Shown here: piece after piece, positions 27,212-35,319 of the stretch | Position numbering within the stretch: the stretch's first letter is position 1 | Layout: every line of letters starts with the position of its first letter | Source: Mixta gaviniae | Lineage (GTDB): Bacteria; Pseudomonadota; Gammaproteobacteria; Enterobacterales; Enterobacteriaceae | Assembly: GCF_002953195.1 (NCBI RefSeq) | Contig: NZ_CP026377.1 | Location: 2,170,001-2,234,000 of the forward strand | Direction of reading: 5' to 3' | DNA: 64,000 bases | Made by a program: the position numbers and the translations under genes | Notes under the pieces: generated by a model | Seen by the model: the letters and a program-made list of their open reading frames with translations, nothing else | Databases searched by the model: none | What the model was told of the DNA's origin: nothing

Positions 27212-28860
27212 GGCAATCTCTCCGCCGGCAGCCCCCGAACGGGTGTTGTCTCCCGTCCCAGAATCAGATCGGCGGCGCGGTGGGCGACCGCCATGACCAC
27301 CGCATTGGTGTTTCCACTGATGATATTCGGCATCATGGACGCATCGACGACGCGCAGCTTGCGCAAACCGCGCACCCGTAAATCGGAGGTAAGCACCGCC
27401 AGTGGATCATCTTTATGGCCCATGCGGCAGGTACCTGTCGGGTGATAGCCGGTTTTTACCATCCTTTTGCAATGCTCAGCTAGCGCATCCTCGCTTTCCA
27501 CATCGACGCCGGGGAAGATTTCCCGCTCCACCATGCCGTCGATGGGCGCGGCGGCGATGACCTTACGCGCAAAATGAAAACCCGCCAGCGTTTGGGCGAG
27601 ATCGTCGGGATGGCCGAAAATTTGTGTATCGATTAGCGGCAGCGAGTCAGGCATCGCATCGCGCAGCGTCACGTAGCCGGTGGCTTTAGGCCGCAGCAGC
27701 AGTGAGTTAATGGTTACGCCATGACCCGGATCGCGTCCCATTACATCACGGTCAAGGTATATGGTCGGCACGCAGAACATCTGAATGGTGGGCGGCGCAC
27801 TAAAATCAAGCGGATTGAAAAAGGCGCAGCTCTCCACGCCGGTGGTGGTCACCGGCCCGGTTTTAAACAGCAGGTATTCCACGCCCGCCTTTATCAGCGG
27901 CCAGCCACGATCCTGACCGTAATAGCCCCAGGCGCCGCGCGTGGCCGCCACGACCGGCACTTCATAATGGTCCTGCAGATTCTGACCCACGCCGGGAAGT
28001 GGATGTCGCAGAACGATCCCTTTTTCTTCAAGATGCTTTTGCGGACCCACGCCGGAGAGCATCAGCAGCTTCGGCGTCTGGTAGGCGCCCGCCGCCAGAA
28101 TCACTTCGCTGTTCGCCCAGGCCTGATGTTCCGCGCCGTGGCGCTGATAGCGTACGCCTCGCGCTTCGTTTCCTTCGAACAGGATCTCCTGCACCTGCGC
28201 CTGGGTTTCGATCACCAGCCGGTCGTTATGGCGTAACGGCGTAATAAACGCATCGACCACGCTGCAGCGCTTGCGGGTCTGCCAGTCGATGGTGTGCTGC
28301 ATAAAACCGACGCCGAACGGATTACCGGTGTTGAAATCGGGCGTATAGGGAATGCCCATCGCCTGCAGGGTTTTTACATAAGCGCGGCTGAGCGGGCTAA
28401 CATGGCCGAGATGGGAAACCTTAAGAGGACCGCCAACGCCGTGATAAGGCGCCCCCAGATGATCGTTATCTTCGATCGCGGTGTAATGCGGCAGCAGGGC
28501 CTCCCATGACCAGTCCACGCCTTCATGCCGCAGCGCTCGGTTCCAGTCCTCATAGTCCTGACGGTGACCACGCATATAGACCATCGCGTTAACCGTCGAG
28601 CCGCCGCCAAGCACCTTCGCCTGAGGAACGATCACGCCACGGCCGTTCAGCTGCGGTTGCGGCTGCGTCTGGTGCATCGTCAGGTATTTATCGCTGGCGA
28701 GGTATTTCATATAGCCGGCGGGCATCTTTAAGACCGGATGGTATTCATCATTGCCCGCCTCCAACAGCAGCACGCGAGCCTGCGTTTCTTTTACCAGCCG
28801 TGCCGCCACAATGCAGCCTGCGCTGCCGCCGCCGACGATGATGTAGTCAAAAACGTTCAT
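27208..28860 (-). CDS. GMC-family FAD-dependent alcohol oxidoreductase
   Basis: Flavoprotein of 550 residues related to choline dehydrogenase and other alcohol or sugar dehydrogenases. The FAD motif VGGGSAGCIVAARL begins at residue 8 with acidic end LLLEAG near 33. GMC signature 1 is LGGGSTVNAMVYMRG near 80 and signature 2 GAYQTPKLLMLSGVGP near 254. The active-site His is in GYHPTGTCRMG near 465 and the paired Asn in ISGNTNAVVMA near 516. The start at 28860 has AAAGGGA. The frame extends 41 codons further upstream but through the MFS gene end. Choline specificity is doubtful because no betaine-aldehyde dehydrogenase is nearby. Confidence 0.87.
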   Translation of the reverse strand: MNVFDYIIVGGGSAGCIVAARLVKETQARVLLLEAGNDEYHPVLKMPAGYMKYLASDKYLTMHQTQPQPQLNGRGVIVPQAKVLGGGSTVNAMVYMRGHRQDYEDWNRALRHEGVDWSWEALLPHYTAIEDNDHLGAPYHGVGGPLKVSHLGHVSPLSRAYVKTLQAMGIPYTPDFNTGNPFGVGFMQHTIDWQTRKRCSVVDAFITPLRHNDRLVIETQAQVQEILFEGNEARGVRYQRHGAEHQAWANSEVILAAGAYQTPKLLMLSGVGPQKHLEEKGIVLRHPLPGVGQNLQDHYEVPVVAATRGAWGYYGQDRGWPLIKAGVEYLLFKTGPVTTTGVESCAFFNPLDFSAPPTIQMFCVPTIYLDRDVMGRDPGHGVTINSLLLRPKATGYVTLRDAMPDSLPLIDTQIFGHPDDLAQTLAGFHFARKVIAAAPIDGMVEREIFPGVDVESEDALAEHCKRMVKTGYHPTGTCRMGHKDDPLAVLTSDLRVRGLRKLRVVDASMMPNIISGNTNAVVMAVAHRAADLILGRETTPVRGLPAERLP

Positions 28861-28870
28861 TACTGTCCCT

Positions 28871-30211
28871 TTATTCCGATATGGCTGAATGGAGTTTGCG
28901 CAGGCGCAGGGCTGCCGGGTTAGTTTGCTCGCCGGGGTCGAGAGGGCTAAGCAGGAAACACCAGGAGATAAGGGCGCTGACAAGATAGAGCAAGGCGTAA
29001 CACCAGATCACCCCTTCGGTGCCGAACAGCTTGTTCAGCCCGCTATATAACGCCGGACCAAAGAACGTGGACAACCCGGCGGCAAAGCAGTAGATGGCCA
29101 TGGCGTTGCCTTTATCTTTGGTGGCGCAAAGCGATGAGAAAAGCGCGGCGGCGGGCACGTAGCCGCACAGGGTAATGCCGTACAGGCAGGCAAACATCAC
29201 GCTGAGAATAAAGCTGCCGCCGCTCCACTGTGGGACAAAATACATCAGCAGCATAGCGATGCCGGATCCCAGCCCGCCGAAGAAGGTTAATACCTTGCGC
29301 CAGCCGATATGGTCACTGATTTTGCCGATTACCGGATTAAAGCTCATGCCCACCAGGCCCATAATGGTGATCAGGCTTAAATATTCGGTCTGGGAGAAGC
29401 CGATGCGCTCGGTGAAGAAGCCAGGAAGAAAGATAAAAAAACCAAAGTAGGGCGTGGTATTAATGATGCGCACCACGGCGGCGGCGGCGATGCGCGGTTC
29501 ACGCCACAGTATGTCAATACCGCTCAGCAACGTGCGGCCGACGCTCTGTTTACGCTGTTGCTCATCTCGTAGCGCGCGGTAGCCACTGCGCTCTTTCACG
29601 GCGATCAGCATAATAATCAGGCCCAGCGCCACCAGAATCAGTGATAGCCAGAAAGTGGCGTATTCACCGATCAGCCTGATGGAGAAGATCGCCACTAACG
29701 AGCCCAGCGTCGGTAATCCACCAGTAAAGGCGAGCCAAAACCAGCCCGTTGCCGATCCGCGTATCTCCGTCGGCGCAGCGGACTGTATCCATACCAGAAA
29801 CGCATAGGCGAACATCGGATAGGCCAGGCCACGCAAACCGTAGGTCAGCGCAATGCCGATGACGCTTTTGGCGGGCAAGGCGAAAGCGAGGAACAGGATC
29901 TCAAAGACAATCCAGATCACGCCGCCCAGTAACATCACCTGACGCGGGCCTATCAGGGTAGAGAGCGAGCCGGCCAGCCAGGATCCCAGCGTCACGGTGA
30001 CGCCGTAAAAAGTGATGACCGTCGCGGCAATATCAAGCGTAAAGCCGTTATGACTCAGGTAAGGCGCCAGATAGTTTGATTCAACGCCGTCGCCGATCAT
30101 AAAAAGCAGTACCGCTACGTAACCCCAGGCCAGAGCGGGGGGAATGCCGATGCGGACAAGAAAAGAGGGCGCTGCCGCTGGTGTTGTTTGTCTCATAGCA
30201 GGTGATTCCAT
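28871..30211 (-). CDS. MFS transporter, polyol permease (RbtT/DalT)-like
   Basis: A 12-helix uptake carrier of up to 446 residues. The opening helix with LLFMIGDGVESNYLAPYLSHNGF near residue 35 is the characteristic stretch of the ribitol/arabitol permease family (RbtT, DalT, CsbX). Two starts are possible, 30211 and 30196; the second (MRQTTP) has GGAA about ten bases before it, the first has no ribosome site. It lies 14 bases after the MBL gene and 10 before GMC. Its presence in the operon argues that the substrate is a polyol or sugar acid imported across the inner membrane. Confidence 0.82.
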   Translation of the reverse strand: MESPAMRQTTPAAAPSFLVRIGIPPALAWGYVAVLLFMIGDGVESNYLAPYLSHNGFTLDIAATVITFYGVTVTLGSWLAGSLSTLIGPRQVMLLGGVIWIVFEILFLAFALPAKSVIGIALTYGLRGLAYPMFAYAFLVWIQSAAPTEIRGSATGWFWLAFTGGLPTLGSLVAIFSIRLIGEYATFWLSLILVALGLIIMLIAVKERSGYRALRDEQQRKQSVGRTLLSGIDILWREPRIAAAAVVRIINTTPYFGFFIFLPGFFTERIGFSQTEYLSLITIMGLVGMSFNPVIGKISDHIGWRKVLTFFGGLGSGIAMLLMYFVPQWSGGSFILSVMFACLYGITLCGYVPAAALFSSLCATKDKGNAMAIYCFAAGLSTFFGPALYSGLNKLFGTEGVIWCYALLYLVSALISWCFLLSPLDPGEQTNPAALRLRKLHSAISE

Positions 30212-30225
30212 TGTAGGGTTTTGTT

Positions 30226-31080
30226 TTATTTGAGGTAAACGAAGCGCTCTCCCGGCATCAGGAGATGAAATTTTTTACCGGGATAGCGCGTCAGCATGTC
30301 GTCAACGAACCAGGCAGGATTGTCGCTGTTGCAGCTAAAGAGATCGTAATGGCAGGGCAACAGCAGATCGCTGCCGATGGCGTGATGCAAATCCGCCGCA
30401 TCACGGAAATGCATGTTCGGCATAATGCCGCGCTCACCGCGAGCATAATCGCCGCCGTTGATCGGCAGAACGCAGATGTCAGGCCCCAGCTGTTGCATCT
30501 GCTGCTGCAGCGCAGGCGTAACAAGCGTATCGCCGCTGTGCCACAGACTAAGCGCACCGCAACGGATGTGATAACCCAGAAAGCGGTCGTTGCCCGCGGC
30601 ATCACGTTCATAGTCGCTATGCGCTGCGGCGATGGGCAGAATATGGAATTGTCCCGTTTCAATCGCCTCTCCTGTTTTCGCCAGGCGCACCTGAACACCG
30701 AGCCGCGGATTTTCCGACTGCAGGACGCGGCCGTCGGGCGCCGGGATCCAGAACGTCATATCGGGCGCCTTTGCGGCCAGCGGCTCAAGCGTGGCCAAAT
30801 CCATATGGTCGTCATGAAAATGGGTAATCAGAATCGCATCGCAGATTGCCAGCGCTTCCGGCGGCAGCACTGGCGGGAAGCGTCGCACAAACTCGCTATC
30901 CGGATGGCGCCGTTCGATAGCGTCGCTAAGGTAAGGGTCGATCGCCAGCATATTACCGACGTGATTTTTAATAATGACGCCCGCCTGGCCAAGGCTCCAG
31001 ATGGCCAGCATGTTTTCAGCGACCCGGGTATTAGCCAGCTCCTCCGCCAGAACGGCAGGGTCACGCAGTAGAAAAGGCAT
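30226..31080 (-). CDS. MBL-fold metallohydrolase, UlaG-like lactonase
   Basis: First gene of the operon, 284 residues. The metal-binding motif THFHDDHMD lies near residue 87, with further ligands in AAAHSD near 154, WHSGDT near 180 and CHYD near 242. The order and the N-terminal SLGQAGVIIK segment fit the UlaG subgroup of the beta-lactamase fold, whose founding member opens L-ascorbate-6-phosphate lactone. Here a role in opening a sugar lactone produced by the GMC oxidoreductase is plausible but unproven. Strong AAGGAGA site. Divergent from the ROK regulator gene with a 140-bp control region. Confidence 0.8.
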   Translation of the reverse strand: MPFLLRDPAVLAEELANTRVAENMLAIWSLGQAGVIIKNHVGNMLAIDPYLSDAIERRHPDSEFVRRFPPVLPPEALAICDAILITHFHDDHMDLATLEPLAAKAPDMTFWIPAPDGRVLQSENPRLGVQVRLAKTGEAIETGQFHILPIAAAHSDYERDAAGNDRFLGYHIRCGALSLWHSGDTLVTPALQQQMQQLGPDICVLPINGGDYARGERGIMPNMHFRDAADLHHAIGSDLLLPCHYDLFSCNSDNPAWFVDDMLTRYPGKKFHLLMPGERFVYLK

Positions 31081-31166
31081 GTTATCTCCTTGATGCTTGA
31101 TAAAAGCGGACTGTAAAGCAAGCGGACATCAGGGGCTGAAGAGGAGGTCACATTAGTCAGTTAACT

Positions 31167-31205
31167 CTGTTTAGTGAAACAGGCATACTGGGTGAACGTT
31201 AACCC
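31167..31205. promoter_or_regulatory. Two inverted repeats between the catabolic operon and the ROK gene
   Basis: A perfect repeat CTGTTT-AGTG-AAACAG lies at 31167-31182 and a near-perfect 16-base palindrome GGGTGAACGTTAACCC at 31190-31205. Both are in the 140-bp gap that must hold the divergent promoters and are close to the ROK start at 31221. They are natural candidates for binding by the ROK protein. Confidence 0.5.
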
Positions 31206-31220
31206 ACAGGCGCAAAACGG

Positions 31221-32408
31221 ATGAAGCAGATCGGCTTAAATAACTTCCAGGTGCGTAAACACAATAAGGCGCTGTTTATGATGTTTATGTGGCGTCATAA
31301 ACGGTTAAGTAAATCACAGCTGGCGCAGCTAAGCGGACTGACCATCCCCGCCACGACCAAGATCCTTGACGAACTGATCGACGAGGGAAAGATCGACCAT
31401 TCTGCTATCGCCTTAAGTCATCGCGGGCTGAACAGCGGCAGTTTTCAGCTGCCCGAATCAGGCCCCTGGACGCTTTGCATGTGCATCACTCCCACGCGCA
31501 TCGAATTTCAGCTGGCTGATGCGCAGCTGGTGGCGAAAGGGGAATGTCAGCAGAAAGCGATCAGCGCCGCCACGCCGGATGCGTTGCTGAACGAGATCGA
31601 AGCGCTGTGGCGGCAGGTATGCCAGCAGTGGCCGAAGAAAAAAATCAATCTGGCGCTGGCGGTGCATGGTCAGGTCGATCCGGTCACTGGCGTTTCGCAA
31701 CATATGCCTCAGGCCGCATGGAAGGCGCCGGTGCAGCTGAAATATTTGCTTGAAGAGCGGCTGAGCATTGAGGTGAGGGTGGATAATGACTGCATCATGC
31801 TGACGCTGGCTGAAAAGTGGCTGAACCGCAATCAACAGGGCGAGTTTTGCGTGATTAACGTCGATTACGGCATCGGCTCCTCTTTCGTGATCAATGGCGA
31901 AATATTCCGCGGCAATCTTTACGGCAGCGGGCAGATTGGTCATACCATCATTGCGCCTCACGGCAGCCTTTGCAGCTGTGGCCGCCAGGGATGTCTGGAA
32001 ACCGTGGCCTCGCTCAGCGCGTTGAAGCAGGCGGCGCGCTTAAGAAACCGCGCACTTCCACCGCTGACCAACCGGCAGCTTCTGGCGCAATGGCAGGCCG
32101 GGGATCCCTGGATTGCCGACTGGGTGCATCACGCGGCAGAAGCGATCGGCATGAGCTTATATAACTTCCTTAACACCTTGAATATCAATCAAATATGGTT
32201 GTATGGCCGCAGCTGCGCCTTTGGCGAAAGCTGGCGCAAAACCATTATTCAGCAGATCGATTTTAACCCCTTCGATCCGCGCGACAGCCTTAAAAACAGG
32301 GCGACCAATATTCATTTCGGGCTGCTGGATCGGGCCAGCCAGCTCCTGGGCATCGGCTATTTGTATGTTGAAAATGGCGAACTCGCGCCGCTTAGTAAAC
32401 TCCTTTAA
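31221..32408 (+). CDS. ROK-family transcriptional regulator
   Basis: DNA-binding sugar-responsive regulator of 395 residues. The N-terminal winged helix runs over residues 1-60 with SKSQLAQLSGLTIPATTKILDELI as recognition region. The ROK domain follows, with DYGIGSSFVINGEIFRG near 215 and the structural zinc motif CSCGRQGCLE near 252 (preceded by GQIGHTII). NagC, Mlc and XylR of Gram-positives belong here and respond to sugars or sugar phosphates. It is divergent from the MBL-led operon and upstream of a sugar porter, so it likely controls both. Only a weak AGGCG precedes the ATG. Confidence 0.85.
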   Translation: MKQIGLNNFQVRKHNKALFMMFMWRHKRLSKSQLAQLSGLTIPATTKILDELIDEGKIDHSAIALSHRGLNSGSFQLPESGPWTLCMCITPTRIEFQLADAQLVAKGECQQKAISAATPDALLNEIEALWRQVCQQWPKKKINLALAVHGQVDPVTGVSQHMPQAAWKAPVQLKYLLEERLSIEVRVDNDCIMLTLAEKWLNRNQQGEFCVINVDYGIGSSFVINGEIFRGNLYGSGQIGHTIIAPHGSLCSCGRQGCLETVASLSALKQAARLRNRALPPLTNRQLLAQWQAGDPWIADWVHHAAEAIGMSLYNFLNTLNINQIWLYGRSCAFGESWRKTIIQQIDFNPFDPRDSLKNRATNIHFGLLDRASQLLGIGYLYVENGELAPLSKLL

Positions 32409-32492
32409 CTAAGATCTGTGAGCCTCTGGACTTTCACACAGGTTGAGCAATGTTCAGATAGCCGCACCTTGATTCTGGTGCGGAGAGATAAC

Positions 32493-33929
32493 GTGAAGAA
32501 CGAACAACATCTGAATATGCGTTACGTATGGGGGATTTGCCTGGTCGCGGCCTGCGGAGGATTGCTCTTCGGCTACGACTGGGTGGTGATCGGCGGGGCG
32601 AAGCCGTTTTACGAAGCGTGGTTCGGCATCACCGATCCCGCCGCATCCGGCTGGGCGATGAGTTCCGCGCTGGTGGGCTGCGTGTTCGGCGCGCTGGCGT
32701 CGGGTTGGTCAGCGGATAAGTTTGGCCGCAAAATCCCGTTAATGATTGCGGCGCTGCTGTTTGTCACCACATCAATTGGCACCGCCTTAGCGACCAGCTT
32801 TGACATGTTTATCTGGTGCCGCATTTTAGGCGGGGTTGGCATCGGCATCGCGTCAGCCTTAAGCCCGATGTATATCGCTGAAATAAGTCCGGCCGACAAA
32901 CGCGGCAAATTCGTTGCGGTTAACCAGCTGACGATCGTGATAGGCGTGCTGGCAGCGCAGCTGGTGAATTTGTTGATTGCCGAGCCTGTTGCGAGCCAAG
33001 CGACGCAGGAGGCGCTGCGTCACAGCTGGAATGGCGAATATGGCTGGCGCTGGATGTTTGCTTCAGCCGGCATTCCGTCAATAGCATTTCTGATTTTACT
33101 GTTTTTTGTTCCGGAATCGCCGCGCTGGCTGATGCTGGCCGGTAAAAAAGATCGTGCGTTCGCGATGCTGAAAAAAGTGGGTTCTGAGCCTTATGCCCGC
33201 ACGACGCTTGCTGAAATTGCCAGTGCGGTGGAAAAAGACAGAACGCAGAAGCGCGCGACCTTTGCCACACTGTTTGAGCCGCGCATCGCGCCGGTAATGA
33301 TCGTCGGCATGGTGCTGGCGGTCTTCCAGCAGTGGTGCGGCATCAATGTCATCTTTAATTATGCGCAGGAGATCTTCGCCTCGGCGGGCTTTGATATCAA
33401 TGGGACGTTGAAGTCGATCGTCGCTACCGGCCTGATTAATTTGCTGGCGACGCTGCTGGCACTGCCGCTGGTCGATCGCCTCGGTCGCCGTAAACTGATG
33501 CTGTTGGGGGCAGGTGGGTTAACACTCTGTTACTCTCTGATCGCCGCAGCCTATCTGCTCGGCATTCCTGGCTGGCCGGTGCTTATTTTGGTGCTGGCGG
33601 CGATCGCCATCTACGCCTTAACGCTGGCGCCAGTGACATGGGTGCTTTTATCCGAAATTTTCCCAAACCGCGTACGCGGACTGGCGATGTCCGTCGGCAC
33701 GCTGGCGCTCTGGATCGCCTGTTTTATTCTGACCTATACCTTTCCTTTACTTAATGCGGACCTGGGCGCGGCGGGCAGCTTTATGCTGTACGGCCTGATT
33801 TGCGCACTGGGCTTTATCTTTGTGATGAAAAAGGTGCCAGAAACAAAAGGGATATCGCTGGAGCAGCTGGAAATTCAGTTAACCGGTCACACCTCCGTGG
33901 CGGCCAGTAAAGTGCGCAAGGAAGCATAG
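32493..33929 (+). CDS. Sugar-porter family MFS transporter (XylE/AraE-like)
   Basis: A 478-residue, 12-helix proton-sugar symporter. Family motifs: GGLLFGYDWVVIGGAKPFY in helix 1, ADKFGRKIPL near residue 85, RILGGVGIGIASALSPMYIAEISP near 110, PESPRWL near 206, VFQQWCGINVIFNYA near 272 (sugar-binding QQ-N) and PETKGISLEQLE at the C-terminus. GTG 32493 is chosen because GGAGA lies six bases upstream and the preceding 25 codons have no family match. It follows the ROK gene by 84 bases, in which a CTGTG...CACAG repeat (32415-32442) is seen. It gives the locus a second importer, likely for the related sugar. Confidence 0.87.
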   Translation: MKNEQHLNMRYVWGICLVAACGGLLFGYDWVVIGGAKPFYEAWFGITDPAASGWAMSSALVGCVFGALASGWSADKFGRKIPLMIAALLFVTTSIGTALATSFDMFIWCRILGGVGIGIASALSPMYIAEISPADKRGKFVAVNQLTIVIGVLAAQLVNLLIAEPVASQATQEALRHSWNGEYGWRWMFASAGIPSIAFLILLFFVPESPRWLMLAGKKDRAFAMLKKVGSEPYARTTLAEIASAVEKDRTQKRATFATLFEPRIAPVMIVGMVLAVFQQWCGINVIFNYAQEIFASAGFDINGTLKSIVATGLINLLATLLALPLVDRLGRRKLMLLGAGGLTLCYSLIAAAYLLGIPGWPVLILVLAAIAIYALTLAPVTWVLLSEIFPNRVRGLAMSVGTLALWIACFILTYTFPLLNADLGAAGSFMLYGLICALGFIFVMKKVPETKGISLEQLEIQLTGHTSVAASKVRKEA

Positions 33930-34464
33930 AGCGATTACCGCGGTGAGCCAGGCAGCTGTGCTGATTTCTGCTGGGCGTTAAAAATGTGAGCGTTAAAAAA
34001 TGCAGTTCGCGTCGCCGATAGCGGCGACGCACGTCAGGGTGCGCAGGCGCCGCAATGTCAGAAGCGCATCAACATTCAGCCGCAGTCAGTCAGGGCCGTA
34101 ATCAGATGAGAGCATAACGCGAAAGATGACGCACCAAGCTTTCCTCGTAGAGCTGAGATGATGCCAAAGCCTTCCTTGCATGATGAAGTGAAGTCACGCA
34201 TAAGCCAGCATCGGGCGTTCAGCACCAAGATTAACAGGCGAAGCATCTGGCGCGCGTAATAATAAAACCGGTGATGTTGCCTGAGCCAAATAGCTGGATC
34301 CCGCCATAATGCACTTAGGTGCGCATAATGTATATTATGTTAAATTAGATATCAGCGTACGCACCGGTCCGTTATCCCCATTTCCTCTCTCTTTTCTCTC
34401 CCTCAATCTTCCTTACCTCATCCTGGTGCCCGCCAGGATCAGCGGCGATAAACATCAACGCCCT
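33930..34464. other. Long gene-free, lower-GC stretch
   Basis: 535 bp without a supportable gene, visibly poorer in GC than the flanks. Contents: a perfect hairpin with nine-base arms GCGTCGCCG / CGGCGACGC at 34009-34030; an inverted repeat CATAAT-GTAT-ATTATG at 34324-34339; and a pyrimidine-dominated tract on the plus strand at about 34374-34428. No tRNA, insertion-sequence end or direct repeat was recognised. It looks like a boundary between accessory segments. Confidence 0.5.
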
Positions 34465-34980
34465 TTATTCCGTTGGCGGTGGATCCGCATCGTCTGCCCT
34501 TCCCTTGCAGGCGGTTAGCGGAACGCCGTTAAACGTATGGGTGCAACACCGACAATGCACCGTCACATCGCTGGCATCTATTGCCGGATTTACCTTTTGC
34601 AGTTTTCCCGCCTCATCAACATAGAGACCATGGTAATAGCTGCTTTCATTACAGCAGACAATTTCCCGCTTCTCATCTTCATGCATCGCAACCAGCCAGA
34701 AGATCGGTTCCGGTTTATCCAAACGCCGAACGGCTTCACTGTAAACCGCATCCCAGCACTGGCCCACTTTGCTGAGCAGAAACATAAACAGCGGCGCGTA
34801 ATCGCGGCCCCGCTGCGCCCGGCCATGCATCGAAACGCGCAGCGGCGCATGTTCATCAATGCGTTTATGGCTATGCCGTTCCCAGCGGTACTCGCCGCCG
34901 GGATGATTCGAACGGTGCCGCGTGGTGGTATTGACCTCGCGATAAAGCATTTTTGGCCTGCCAGTACGATGCATACGCAT
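34465..34980 (-). CDS. Hypothetical protein, Cys/His-rich
   Basis: A 171-residue protein that I do not recognise. ATG 34980 is preferred because GAGGAGG lies nine bases upstream; a TTG two codons earlier is possible. The N-terminal 60 residues are basic and histidine-rich (TTTRHRSNHPGGEYRWERH), the middle is mixed, and the C-terminal part has HCRCCTHTFNGVPL near residue 143 and two more cysteines near 109. The CxCC-H arrangement could bind a metal. No signal peptide or membrane segment. Codon use looks host-like, and the strong ribosome site argues it is expressed. It stands alone between gene-free stretches. Confidence 0.55.
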   Translation of the reverse strand: MRMHRTGRPKMLYREVNTTTRHRSNHPGGEYRWERHSHKRIDEHAPLRVSMHGRAQRGRDYAPLFMFLLSKVGQCWDAVYSEAVRRLDKPEPIFWLVAMHEDEKREIVCCNESSYYHGLYVDEAGKLQKVNPAIDASDVTVHCRCCTHTFNGVPLTACKGRADDADPPPTE

Positions 34981-35319
34981 AATCAATGGCCTCCTCTGTT
35001 TAACTGATTGATTTTAAAAAGGTAAATAAAAGAGATCGCGCTACGTCAATTCTGGTAACTCAGCAGCCCTCCAGCCCTGCAGAATTCACGTAGACGCGCC
35101 AAAAAACAGGCGTAACGGCTTAATTTATGTACAGCGCTGCCGGATATGGATGCCACCATGTCGTCAGGGCGCATAAGTCGATTGTGGGATCTGTGATCCA
35201 TGTCTACCCTTGTACTCATTGCATTTTTCACGCGGTTGATGCCGAACATGAACAGCGCCGCCGTCTGCGGCGCGCCAGGGATATACAGGCAGTTTTACAC
35301 GCTTTTTTATGGGGATACT
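34981..35319. other. Intergenic region upstream of the UvrA2-like gene
   Basis: 339 bp between the divergent hypothetical gene and the UvrA-like gene. AT-rich near 35020-35050. Open frames run through it from the downstream gene but with no ribosome site until 35311. Nothing else could be recognised. Confidence 0.45.

Noticed and set aside
32415-32442. CTGTGAG...TTTCACACAG as a CRP site before the sugar porter
   Set aside because: The TGTGA and TCACA halves are separated by 12 bases instead of 6, so it does not fit CRP.
34009-34030. Nine-base hairpin GCGTCGCCG / CGGCGACGC as a terminator
   Set aside because: No T run follows directly on either strand, and no gene ends within 75 bp; noted only as a structure in the gene-free stretch.
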